A stretch of DNA of 64,000 nt from Vitis vinifera (Eukaryota > Streptophyta > Magnoliopsida > Vitales > Vitaceae), in the NCBI RefSeq assembly GCF_030704535.1, contig NC_081810.1, forward strand, positions 5,551,501 to 5,615,500, in the 5' to 3' direction. The translations under genes were made by a program, and so were the position numbers. The notes below the pieces were generated by a model that made no database searches, was not told where the DNA came from, and saw only the letters and a program-made list of their open reading frames with translations. This document shows, piece by piece, positions 25,290 to 40,693 of this stretch. Positions within the stretch are counted from its first letter, which is position 1. Every line of letters starts with the position of its first letter.

Positions 25290-26045
25290 AAAAGCAAGTT
25301 AGTGTTTAGGTTGATATGGTGTAGATCAATTGAGTTAAAATTGAGTATATATGTTTTTTTCCAATTGTTTTATAAATTGCTTCATGTGCTTGAGTGTTGG
25401 CAATAGTGCTTTAAGGGTGCTTAAGTGTTCATGATCAAATCTTCCATATTTTTGGAAATTTGTCTTTGAATATTTTAAAGGTTTATTTTTAGATTATTCT
25501 TGAATTAGCCCACTAAGCCATTAAGCTTATATATACCCTACCTAAATAGGTCCTTTTTTTTTTTATACAAATATTTTGGAAAACCTAATTTGTCTTTCTT
25601 TTCCTAAAACTCTCAAAAAAGATTCTTATACTTTTGTCAAGTTGTAAAGGAGATTTGAATTCCTTTAGGTGCTGAAGTGAGATCCATTAAGAGCACACAA
25701 GGTGTTGCATTGCAAACGTGAAATGCAATATAGGTGCTAAAAAGTAAGTCTTAAGATAACATTTGTCAAGTAAACTATATTGCATTCTTATACAGGGGAT
25801 TGTAAACTTGAGATCTCTAACTCATGGTTTTTTTATCTCCGTAAAACTACATCTCAAAGCATTGTATGGAGATTTTCCATGTAGAAAAAAAAAAATCTTT
25901 TGTTTTATGTGTTAGGTTATTTTTCAATCTTCCTTGTATTCTTAAAGGTTTTAACTAATTAATTAAAAAGAATTAACTTTTAAGCAAATAAAAGTTAAAA
26001 CAACTATTCAACTCCTTTAGGTATTATCTTACTAAATTATTGATT
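25290..26045 (+). repeat. Probable decayed copia-type LTR
   Basis: Phrases such as AAGGTGTTGCATTGCAAACG, followed by GAAATGCAATATAGGTGC and GTAAACTTGAGATC, with a right end AACTATTCAACTCCTTTAGG, resemble LTRs of SIRE/Angela-like copia elements that I recall. No target duplication or internal region was found. It begins close behind the solo LTR, which adds to the impression of a repeat-rich island. Confidence 0.35.
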
Positions 26046-27370
26046 TTTCACCTAGAATACAAGAATTTATATTAATTTGGCATGAACATTACACCAAGAA
26101 CACCAAATAATATTAATCAAATTACATTACATAAAAACTATTTTCCCAAGGTTGTTTACCTAACATATTGGATGTCATCCTTGTATCATAGTTTCAGTCT
26201 TCCCACTAAATTTACACTAGCCTTTGGAGTCAATGGCTATGACATTGATTAGTCTACACCTTATGGCTAGAATGAGTATGGCATGTCTAATCGATTTAAT
26301 GACTACTTACTACTCATTAATATATGAGTTTGATGTTGTAAGAGTAGTGGTTTATGCCAGAGGAAGTCTTCTCACATAATTTCCTCGCCAATGGTAATAA
26401 ATTAGTGGTTGAAAATTAATCAAAATCTTTCCCCACTAATGGGTTTAGGACTTGGTGTTACTCCTCCACTCAATCTATTGATTTAAATCCTAGAAATAAG
26501 AACAAGCCTTGGGAGACTCCTCCATAATTCCCTTGATGTAATTGGCATGTATCTCACTAACTCCAATCTAGCACTATTTTTTTTTTTATCTCAATTTATT
26601 TAAATTTTAAAAAGAGACTACATGCTAGATAATTAATCCCAATTATCATAAAAGAGACTACACGTCACCCATCTTTCCCAACATCCTTTTTTTTTTTTTA
26701 ATTTTAAAAGGAGTATGGAATTATTGTAGTCGTCAAATCAACTTCCAACATACTTCAAGAAGACTCCTTTTCCTCTATAAGCATTACTTTTTTCCTTCAA
26801 CCTTAATTTCACTTTTTACCTTTACTCTTAACCTTTTCACATTTGTGATCTCCAACCATAGTGGAGCTTGTCCAATCAAGTAGGACTAAATTGGCCTCCA
26901 AGCCCTGCTCACCTCCCTAAACTAAGGTCGATTTGTGCTATAGAGCACTGTTTCACCTTAAAAGCTTATTTATTTGAATCTCACCCTCTTTTTTAGTTTG
27001 AAAATTATAAGGTTTTTGTGCCTTTTAAGGGTTGGCCTAACCCGTTGACATATGGATTGATGGAGGTGTTGCTTCCAAAGCAACCTTTGGAAGAAGCTGG
27101 GTATCCATGATGCTATCATGTTCTTTAAGCAAGATGATGCTTTAATCTACTTTGCTGTATCTTTTTGGTCATACACTATGAATAGTTTGACACCATATAT
27201 CTGCCTGCAATGTCTCATATCATGGGCAAAAAATGAATAAAATTATTCAATTCAGAGAATCTCAATGAAGGAATCCCTCCAAGTGTAGATTTTTGAGGCC
27301 CACACTGAGAATGGACAAACCCACTACTAAAGCGTGGCCCGGATAAACGTTTGAACTGTTAAAAGGCCAG
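26046..27370. other. Intergenic DNA upstream of the actin gene
   Basis: Low-information AT-rich DNA with poly-T tracts near 26577 and 26689. I could not recognise a gene, an RNA or a delimited repeat. Confidence 0.4.
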
Positions 27371-27383
27371 ACCAGTGTTATGC

Positions 27384-27413
27384 TGGGCCTAATCGGGCCA
27401 CTCTGAGTGGCCC
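27384..27413. promoter_or_regulatory. Site II (TGGGCC) cluster with perfect palindrome in the actin promoter
   Basis: TGGGCC at 27384-27389 is followed by GGGCCACTC-T-GAGTGGCCC at 27395-27413, two 9-bp arms around one base. TGGGCC/T (site II) boxes are known TCP-factor targets in promoters of plant housekeeping and growth genes. The block is about 1.25 kb upstream of the actin ATG, but plant actin genes usually have a leader intron. The transcription start probably lies near 27.65-27.75 kb, only about 300 bp downstream. The promoter assignment is inferred from position. Confidence 0.5.
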
Positions 27414-28656
27414 AGTGTGCATCGTTTCGAGACAAAGATATGAAACAGTCGTTTACACTTTACACTGGAAGATCCAGACCCGTGGGACACGTGTCGTCAA
27501 TTCCTTCTATCTAGACTCAAAAATAGCGGACGGCCAGGATTTGCCAGAGGCATGTTGGAAGGAGCACCATTAAAAGCGAATTTCATTTTTGTTTTGAGTT
27601 TCATTTTCTTTTCTTTTTTTAATTTTATTATTATTTAATTTTTCCCCAAGTTCGAACCGAAGGGCGCGCAGCTGAGATCGAAGAAGGCTCTTCCTTCAAG
27701 CGCCAAATCTAGGGTTTCCTCCAGTGATTTCTCTTCCACATTTTCTCTCTTTGTTTTCTGTTTATGTCTCTGGAAAATAATATTCTCTTCTATAGTTTTT
27801 TTCTTCTTTTCGTTTCCTATAATCTTTGGTCATTCGAATCAGTGGTTAAATTTCGTGCCATTTCCGATCGGACCTCAGTCATCGGATGCGAATCTTGTGA
27901 TTTTGATGATAATTGGCATAGTATTTTTTATTATTATGGATCGTTTTGATTCGTCTGTTGATGTGGACGATCCGCATTGGGTGACCCCGATTTCTGCTTG
28001 ATTAATTTCTGGTTAATGAATCTATCGCATTGTTTCGTAGCGTTAAATTTTCGGAAGTTGTGCTTTTTAGTGAACAATTTTTCTGAAATATCCATTTGCA
28101 CTCCATTCCTTACAAATTTCAAAAGTGAATTGAATCTTGAAGAACTTATGATGCCATGTTTGTTGTCCTTTGAGAAATTTCTTTGTCTTATTTTTTTGTT
28201 TGACTATTGTGGGTTCGGTTTGGCGTTTTCATTATGGAATGGAATGCATACATGATATGATTTTTAAATGGAAAGAGTTTGATTAGGTGCTTAACCCACT
28301 GTTTAGCTGCTTAATGATTAGTTATTTCATATTTGTTTATGTAATGAATATTTTGATCTTTGTGAGGGTTTGATGAAAATAATTTTTAATGGTTTATTGG
28401 AGATCATATTTCTTAATGGTTATGGTTGAACAGAATAGGACACCCATATGGAATATGATGTTATCATTGTCATCTTGATTTATATATATATATGGAAAAA
28501 ATGCAAAATGCAGACTAGGAACAACTCAAGAGAATACCATTGTTAATAGCTTCTTAAATCCGCTAGCAGTTGATTTTTTCTCTTCTTTTGCTTCTTTTAT
28601 TTCCTGTGTCTTACCATTCTGATTCAGAGTTGATATTCTCCAGAAACTGATTTAAA

Positions 28657-30880
<2,224 letters not shown>

Positions 30881-33800
30881 ATTGGCCAGATGGGGGAGGT
30901 AGAAGAAAGCCAGTATCCTGTTCCTGTCCAAGAAATTGCAGCTTGCAATTTACCACTCAACCTTAGTTTTACTTTAATTTTCATGTGCATTTATGTTGGA
31001 AAATAGGGTCTAAAAGGGTGGTGGCGAAGATGGCAAAAGATTCCAATTCTTTTTGTTTTTGTTTTTCTTTAGTAGTCGTGGAACCATTCCCCTTCAATGC
31101 TACCGATTCAATGGCATCTGCAGTTCTTAATTATTAACTCTAGCTTCCTCCTTTCCGTGACATGCTATTATCTTGTTGAGGGCCCATTGATGATTCAGAC
31201 AATTAAAGATCTCCCTTCCATGCTTGAAATGACATTGCCATGCCTATAAAGTCTTGGGGCTGTCTGTCATTGTCTGGGTGAGGAATGTTGAACCCCCATG
31301 CATGTGAGCTGGCTAAGTCAGTAATACTCCTAGGGGGTGCATCTAGTGTAGGGGTTTAACCTCAGAGTAGTCGTGTGTTCTGATTGTATTGTGGGTCAAC
31401 CTGAATGCATCAAGTCAACCGAAATGCCCCATCATATTAATGGTGCTTCAATTTAGAGCTTCAACCTAAAGTAGGAAGTGGTCATGGCTATATATTTTGC
31501 CGTTTTGCTCTTTATTTTTCTCAATTATTAATTGGTCATATCCCTCACTATCGAATCTATATCTATCAAAAAAATAGGATCAATCATAATATTTTCCGTA
31601 TATACTTTAATCTCATTGTTTTGTGTTTAATTCACATTTTATTGTTGTATACCTTGATTCCATTTTTTTATACTTGGATTATATTTGTCTACATTTAGCC
31701 TTATTCTTTTGAACTTTGATGTCATTTATTTGTATTTTTATCAAAAGATTTAGATTTTATAATGCATTTCCAATGGCTGAAATTATGAGTTTAGTAGATA
31801 TTAGAATTTTCTTACTATTTACATCTGTCTTATGCATGGATGCATCGATTGCTTGTTGTCTCCAAAAGTGTATTTAGTTAACACTTACGTGGTATTTACA
31901 TTTTGTCTAAATTTTAAATAAAGCTTAGTGTTATTAAGTTTTAAATTATTAAAACTAATAAATTAAGAAATAGTAATTTAACGTATTTATATGTCAATAT
32001 TATAATTCATTTATATAATAAAAATGTTATAATACTTGATTAGATAATTAATAATAAATTAGTAATTGAATAGTAGGTGAGATATTTAATTAAGCTTGAT
32101 TGATAACAATGATATAAATTTTTTAAGTTAGCATTTGCTTTTATGAAATATATTTTTAGATCTGTGGATTGGGATTGAAATACGTGTTCTTTATTATTAA
32201 TATTAATTTATTAATTTTTGGGTTTTTAATTTATGAAAGACTAAAATCTTAATTTTGAGGGTAATTAAATCATAATTTTTTGTAATATGGATTAATGAAG
32301 ATTCCAGAGAAAGCATAAAGAAAGTGAGGAACCAATCATACTTTTCTATAGCTGTAAGCCCGTAACCGTAAATATAATCAAGTGACGTGGCCGATGGATG
32401 GCAGGTTGTCTTCATTTCTTCTCGGAGATTATGCTAATCTTTTTTCCTTTTTCTTCTTTGTGCGTCCAACCACAATCTTGAACTCCATCTCGCTCTTATG
32501 TACATACCGATACGAGTGACATCATGAACCTCAACAAGCCGAAGTTCTCTTGTTCCTATACCTAACATTATATGTATAGTTTAATACAAAAAGAAGTATA
32601 TTTTTCAAATTTGGTAGTATTGAGAGAATGAAACAGTATGAATTTAATAATTTCAGCCAATCCCCATTCACATCCATATTTAACAAACATTCTCCGGAGT
32701 CCGGTCAAGTTTGGTGAGGCTTGTTTGCAAGTGTCAACTGTCAACTGTCAACTTAAGAGATAAATGGTCGACCCAGTCACACTAATGCCAATTTTAGAAT
32801 GTCATATCACCTAAGCCATTGTTTACGTCTAAGAAAAATTATTTTGTTTTCTTAGACCAAATAAAAATATTACAAACTTTTTTTATAGTTTTTTTCTTGT
32901 CTTTTTATTCCGACTTTCTTAAAATCAAACATAATTCATTGAAATAATTTCAAAGGAATCAAAGAAAATAAAAAGATATCAATTCCTCGCTCACTTGACT
33001 TGAAAATGAATATGATTTTGTTTTATTTTGTTTTTTGAAATCATTTTGAATTGGATAAAAATGTTATTATCTTTAATAAAAATGATTGAATATTATAATA
33101 ATGTTTATTTATTAAACTATTTTATATTTAAAATTAAATTAAAATACTTCAACGTATTTAAATAATTTAAAAGTATATATTTATTTTACTATATAAAGTA
33201 TTTAATTTTTATATATTTATTAAATATAATAATTAATATTAATAGAGTCATTTGACTCATTTCCATGAAAAGTTGAGACGTTATATATATAGTGAAATTT
33301 TGATGGAGCCTTAAATCTCTGCAAAATCAGGGGATGGCGCCATGGCGGCACCGGTGGTTTCCAATTTCCATGGGTTTGACCCACCAAAAAGGCCTGTTTT
33401 CCAAACAAAGTCTCACACATGGACACGTGACACATGCAGATGTGATGGGTGGTTGACTGGAGAGTCATTCATTTCTTGGATCTGGTTCCAAATACAGATC
33501 GCCAGGCTCATCACTGCTGACAAACCCTGGTTTGGTTGGATTGGTTAGAAACGCCAAATGCAAAACCCCAAGTTGATATTGATTGAGAATCTCTCCTACT
33601 CTCTCTCCCCATTCCCATTTTCAAATTCCACCTCCTCCCTTTTTTTCCATTCAAAGTTTTAGAGCATATTCCCCTTTCACCTTTAATTATTCTTTTATTC
33701 TTTGAAACCCCATCCTCAATTCTTCATTTCTTTGTCCATCAATAATCTAAGTTTTATCAGACATTACTACCAGATAAAGACAAAAGAAGGCTTGTTGACA

Positions 33801-34786
33801 TGTCCTTTTATGACTTTAGTACTTGGTAATTAAATACTACTTTAAATGCGGTCATAGGAAAGCCATTTCTTCCATTCTTCAATACTCTTCCAAAGCCACT
33901 CCATTCAATTAATTAATATTTTTTGTTCCCTCATTGATGAGTTTGAATTTATTCGATTTTTAAATCAATAAATAAGACTTGAACTATTTCCAAAACATGG
34001 TTTATTTTAATTAAAATTTGTTTGAAACTTAATTTTTTAAATATTTTTAAAGGGTTTTTAAATATTTTTTAAAGTTTTAGGTCTTATTCAATAATTATTA
34101 TTAAAAAAAAAATGTTTTTAAAACCATTTTCAATAACTATTCTTAAAAGTTATTTTCAAATGTTTGATATAATAAAAACCTACTTGAAAATGTGAAATAT
34201 TTTTAATATTTAGAAAAATATTTTATTTTTAATCATTTTACATATTTATATAATTTTTTTAAAATAAATAAAAAATTAAAAAAATATCTTATTTTCTATT
34301 TTTAATAAAAAAATAAAAAATAGTTTATATTTACTAAATATGTTTTTTTTTTCATTTTTATTCTTTAAAATAAAAAATTATTCTAAAAAATAATTTTCAA
34401 ACAAGCTCTTAACCATCTCCCTCTTTATATAATTTTTATTTAAAATAAGTTTTGAAAAATAAAAACATAAAATAATTAAGAAAAAAACAGAAAAACTATT
34501 TCTCGAAAACGCTTTGGAACATATTAAAAAAATAATTAAATGGTGGTGAGTTCCACAGCCATAGGAAGGAAGAAGGAAATATCTGAGTGGTTTTCTTGGA
34601 AGCCTCGCTATAAATCGCAATCCAGTCAGTAAAAGTCAAGGTCCCATTTGGAAGAGAAATTTGCTAATAAAATCATTTGAAGAATCTTACTTTGATTTTA
34701 CTTGTACTATAATTCCCCAACCCTCCAAACTCTCTCAGAAGCCAAGCCATCGCCGGACTCTGCTGGAGCTCAGTTTTCCGACCAAA
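30881..34786. other. 3' region of actin, AT-rich spacer and upstream region of the PUB gene
   Basis: The actin 3' UTR probably occupies the first 200-300 bp. AT-rich DNA follows. The stretch 34079-34412 has the look of a foldback remnant, with one end CAAACAAGCTCTTA like that near 20204. The last few hundred bases before 34787 hold the promoter and 5' UTR of the U-box gene. No other gene was recognised. Confidence 0.5.
32733..32753. promoter_or_regulatory. Three head-to-tail GTCAACT units (W-box cores)
   Basis: GTCAACT occurs three times with no gap. On the minus strand each gives AGTTGAC, which contains the TTGAC core bound by WRKY factors. It is about 2 kb upstream of the U-box gene. The regulatory reading is speculative. 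Confidence 0.3.
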
Positions 34787-37700
34787 ATGGAGCTGCTCCA
34801 ACCCTCACACCCCCCAGGCCCTCCTGGAGATCGCTTTTCTGGGTTTTCACCGCCGGCGAGTTTCCTACATGGGTTTGATCAGGGTAGTCCAGCGGTAGCT
34901 TCTTCGTTGTCGGGGATTGTCGAAGAAGGTGGTGACAGAGTACACGTGGCCGTCGGGAAATCAGTCGAGAAAGCTGAAAGTTTGCTTCACTGGACTTTCC
35001 GGCGATTTGGGAGCTGTGAAATTTGTCTTGTTCATGTGCATCAACCTTCTCCGCTGATTCCCACCCTCTGTAAGACTCTCTTTGTCAGAGTTCTTGTGGA
35101 ATTTGACAAATGTTCTTTGAATTTTGTTATCTGTGTGGATATTTTTGGTTCTTTGACAGCTTGTTTCGATTGGATTTGAATTTTGTTTCAATGGGTTTTG
35201 GTTTAATCCTTGTTTGGTTATTGTGAAAGCTAGGGAAAGGAAATTTGAAAATTTATATTTTCTATGTTAATTTTTTTTATAGGTTTACATTTTCTATTTT
35301 TATAGTTTGTTAGCAATTGCAAAAGACATTGAATTCATAATTAAAGTAATTTTGTGGTTTGTATTTTGGGAGTAATTTTCTTGCTTTTCAGAGCCAAAGC
35401 CATAGCTTGCTTTTGGAAGCAAGAAATTAATTAAAAGATGCTAACTGATGACCCATTAGTTTTTTTTGGTGAATCTGAACTGTTCTTCTACGACCTAATG
35501 GAGCATTAAGTTTCATAGAATTTGGGCGATTTCATGATCCTCTTATGTTCTGCAGTGGGGAAACTACCGGCAAGTCAAGCAAATGGGGAAGTGGTGTCTG
35601 CACATAGAAGAGAGGAGAAGAAACAAACAAATAAACTTCTACTTAACTACTCGAACATTTGCTCCAGGATGAAGGTTTTCTTTCTCTCTTATTTTGTTGC
35701 CAAGTGATTTCACTAATCCTGCTCAACATACTCATCTTGGCTGTGTTTATTTCAGGGTTGCAATTTACTTTTATACTATTAAAATCAGATATATTTCCTG
35801 GTTATTTCAATATTTATTTGAATTAATATTTGGAAAGTAATTGCTTTGCAGGTGAAACCAAGCATCATTACAATTGAAGCTGATCATGTTCAGAAAGGAA
35901 TTGTAGATCTGGTGAACAGACATGGTATTAGGAAGCTGGTTATGGGGGGCACTGTGCCAGAAAAGTAAGTACTTCACTTGTCATCTTGGCCCTCCATTGA
36001 ATAGTGAATATCTGTATTATATGTGTATATGCTACTGCTTTAAGAAACACATGTTTTGGGCAATTGATAGGATCTTTTGCTTATTTGCAAGGTTGCTTTG
36101 GTGATTTCCTTCTTATTTTGCAATGCTGCTTTTTTTATTTCCTTCAGTGCCCTGAAAATGGCTTTGATGTTTTCTTTTTTATGAAACAAGGGCACAGATC
36201 AAAGCTACAATTTTCTTGTCTAGATGCAATAAAATATCAAAATCTAAAAATATGGGGTTTTCTCTTCTCCTTTTTAACAATTTAGGGGAATGCAGGATCT
36301 CTAGTTCGCCAAAAGGTGCAGCAAATCCATATCTCCTAAGAGGCTTGTGCCCTTTATTTACCAGCTATATGTGCATCAAAATCTAACATTGTGCAGTGGA
36401 TGTCTCATTTCATTAGCATCTCTCTATTCCACTGCTTTAATTCTACAGATCGTTCAGGGAGATAAAATGATAGCATACAGGCAACGACTCAGAATGTAGA
36501 TTAAGGTCATAAGTCTTGGTTGTCTTGTAATAGATAAGGTATAGGGCAAAAGGAAACACCGAAAGCTCCCTAGAATAGGTGCCAACCTTTTGTTTATTTC
36601 CCACCTTTTGAGTTTTGATCAACTAGACCATGATTTGAACGAGTGATTGGAAAACTTCCTTTCTTGGTTTGTTCACCTAGTGAACTTAAGTGGATTATAT
36701 ATGTGGAAAAGAAAATGTCGATGCTAAAAATATTTAGACTGGCCTAGAACTAGGTAAAGCCTCTAAATGTAGTTATATATTTACTAGAAAACCCTTGTGG
36801 TCCATCTTAATCATTTATGTTAGTAATACATGGATTCACTTAGATAACTATTGGGCAGTGTTGAAGCCAAGAATTCACCTTTGGGGGGCAAGGGGAGGAA
36901 GGGGGGGGGGGGGGGGGGGGTTGTGGGGTGTGTGGAGGTTTGCAACTTTTCAAATTGCTACATTATAATCTTATCATAGAATACCATTAGATATGTCTTG
37001 CTTAATATATACCACCAAATTATTTATTCCTTGATTTCTCATAATCAATTGTCACAATATTTAAAGCAAAAAAAAAAAAAAAAGGCTCTATTTTGGTGCT
37101 CAATTGGTAGGAACAATGCTAATGCCATTAGCAAGTTAGTTGAGAGATAATGCATTTCTTCATCTCGACCCTTTTTCAGTTGACATTTACATGATTCCAC
37201 CCATATTTCCCCAAAATTACAAATTTTTTCATTTAGCCAACCAAACACTTTGAAACTTAATTATGGATGGTTAGGAAAACTCTTAATTTCACTCACCTTC
37301 CCTTAGGATTTCGCTAAATACACTTGACCCTCATTGGTTTGAAATTTTATCAAATACCTCTCTTATTTTCAGTGAGAGGAGAGGTGAGTGAAAATAACAA
37401 ATGAAAAGGATAGGGGAGATATTTGATAATATTTAAAACCAATAGGAGCTAGGTGTATTTAGCCAAAACCTCAAGGGAGATGAATGAAACCTTGGGAAAA
37501 AATTATGTAATATTACATGGAATTAAGATGCTTATAAGATATTTTAAAAATTCAAATTAAAAAACTAAATTTCCAAAACAGATGCATCATAAATGGTTGC
37601 TAAGAAATTCTGAAATTTCTTAAGAATTCAATATATATATATATATAACTTTGAAAATTTGTTTTTATAAAAAAAGAAAAATCCAAAAACACTCATAAAA

Positions 37701-40659
37701 GCTGTAAAAGGCAGGGCAAGTGTGTTTTGTTTGGGAGCTTATATGCCATATATCATATTTCTTGTGTCTTCTTCTTCTTCTTTCTAGGGTGTTTTTTTTC
37801 CCTTCTAACAACTGAAGTGGGTTAGAGGAACGCTGCTGTGGCAGAAAAGAATAGCAGGATTCACTGGACATCCATGTAATTTTTATATATGGGGCATCTT
37901 TTCTCTTGTTTCTCTTGTCTGTCAATGATGTTCTCATCCTTTCTCTATGCACCTTGTGGTGCTGAGTACCTTTAATTTTTGTACTATTTGAAATTCAAGA
38001 TTTAATTAATTAATTGATTTAAATGCTTGTGCTGGTGCCAGTGGACTGGCTGGGATTAGTTTCCCTTCTTACAGACTTCAGGTCCTCACAATGATGTCTT
38101 GCTCCATATTAGCATAGTATGATACCTTTCTACAGGTTTGACTTGATAGTTGGTCAGCCTTGGGTATTTTGGGACTCAGAAAGCTACATGGTTGGTTGTA
38201 TTTAAGAGTATTTCCTGTAATACTGAGTTCTGTCTGATAATTTATTTTTAACTCCATGAGAGACCAAAAATCTGCTGTAAGAATACCAAGACTTCAAACC
38301 TAACTCTATTTTGCAGTTGGTAGGACAAACTCAATATTGTAGTTTGCATACTGACTGGATCAACTTAACATAAAAGGCGCCATTTGAGAGGTGGACACAT
38401 TGCATGCTCAGTTCATTTCCACATCACTGTATTCTTAAATCATCCAATCATTTATAAGCATGTTATTTATGTTAGCTAGTGTAGTAATTTCATAATGTCT
38501 ATTTGTTAATGAGAACTGACTGTTCATGTCGATTATGAAAACTGAAATTTCTCTTGAGGCATGAAAAAACAAGGGAATTATTGATTTAAACTATTTTTTT
38601 TTTCAATTGTAAATGAACAGTTGGACACATAATATCGCAGAAATGCTGATTTATGTGAACCATGTTCATCATTTCGACATGGAACTTGGCTTAAATTTTT
38701 TTGTACCATAAAATATAAGGCATAAGCAAAACAAAGATTGAATTTCCTGAAGAGCCAACACACAACAGTCATAAAATTTTTAGGCGGTTTTTATGAAATG
38801 CATTGCCTGTTGCTATGTGCACTTGGGAAATCCTATATTCTGTTCCCATGGTTGTATTCTTTTCTGTTGCTATTTAAATAATATGCCTCAAAATATTTTT
38901 CCTACCATTTTAAAACTGTTCTGGTTTAATGCAGTTGCATGAAGGTGAAAATGAGCTCTAGCAAAGCAAATTATGCTGCAAAAAAGGCTCCTGAATTCTG
39001 TGAGATCTGGTTTATCCACAAAGGAAAACATGTATGGACAAAAGAAGCGTTCAAAGCCCCAGGCTTTCTGCCACCAATTAGTCATCCAAAGACAGAAACT
39101 GGAGAAGACTTAGGTTTCCAACCAGAATGTCTTCCATCCGGTTCTTCTCCTGTAAGTGTGCTTAGTGGTGGAGATAGAAATGGAGTTGAGAGCGAATTGG
39201 TTAGAACCAGAGTGACATCATCACCAGCCTTATCTGATTCTACTAGTCGAAATGACCCACAGTTTAGTCCAACAAGCTCTAGCACCTTTTCTGGATATGG
39301 TTCCTCTGCAGAAAAAAGGTCTATGGATTCCTACTCAAAGACAGAGGAAGAAAGTTTATATTATCAGCTTGCAGAAGCTACAATTGAAGCAGAGGCCTCA
39401 AGGAACGAAGCATTTTTAGAGCTATTGAAGCGCCAAAAATTGGAATCAGAAGCTATGGAAGCTATTGCCAAGGTAAATGGAATCTGCAATCTTCATGTAA
39501 GGAACTTTGATTCATATATATTATAGCTCGTGAGAATGACCATTCCAAGGAACCACACCAGAGTTCTGGGGCCTACACAGTATGCAGAACTTTCCTGCTG
39601 GGAGCAAACTTACAGCCTATGACAGCTGGAGTATCAGCAGTTCACAAGAACCCTATGGGAAAAGAATCCAATTTTAATTCCTTTCCTGTGTCTTCTGGGA
39701 GAATAATAAACTGCATTTCTTAGATATAATGTTTCAAATACTTCGATTTTCAAATTACTTGCTAGGATCAAATGTGATTAAATTTACATCATAGGATATA
39801 GCTATGCATTCAACCCAAATATTTAGTGTCAATGCAGAAGATTCTTGACTTACATAGTTGTAGAGAATTTTCATAAATAAAGAAAATATTAGGAAAGCTT
39901 CACTTTTTATTTGTTTAATGTTTGGTTGTCATAATATTTGTTTGAAATTGAAAATATGCACAATCAAGTATAGTGCATGGTAATATATAAATCTTCTTAG
40001 GTAGTTTTATTTATTTATATACTTGTTATTATCATATATTAGTATTATCATTATTATTTTATCCCCATCACAGGAAATTTTGTTCTCTGATGTCATCAGG
40101 TCAAAGCTTTTGAATCTGCTCATGCACGTGAAGTTGAACTTAGGAAAGATGCTGAAGATGCATTGAGAAGTACGATACAGGAACAAGACAAGCTCTTGGA
40201 AGAAAGAGAAAAACTAACCAGGGAGATACAGAAGACCATGAGAAATGTAGCCCTTCTAGACAGTCGTGCACAGGAAGCAAACCGGCGATGTGATGAAGCA
40301 ACTGAGGAATTAAAACTCATCCAAGCATCCATTGCAACTCTCCAGTATGAAAAGCAGAAGATCCGACGGCAAAAAATGGAAGCCATGCATTGGCTTGATC
40401 GGTGGAGAAGTCGTGGTCAAGCTGGAACTTCACACTGCAATGGATTCATTGGGGTTTTTGAAGATTTGCCTGAGTTAGCAGAATTTTCACTGTCGGATCT
40501 GGAGACTGCGACATGCAATTTTTCCGAGAGTTTCAAGATTGGGCAAGGAGGAAATGGTTCTGTTTACAAAGGGGAAATGTTAGATAAAACTGTTGCTATT
40601 AAGAAGCTGCATCCCCATAACATGCAGGGACAATCAGAGTTTCAAAGAGAGGTCGCCTA

Positions 40660-40693
<34 letters not shown>

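Noticed and set aside
34661..34786. Upstream in-frame extension of the U-box protein
   Set aside because: The extension starts from a non-ATG codon. The ATG at 34787 (MELLQPS) starts the conserved part, so the region before it is treated as 5' UTR.
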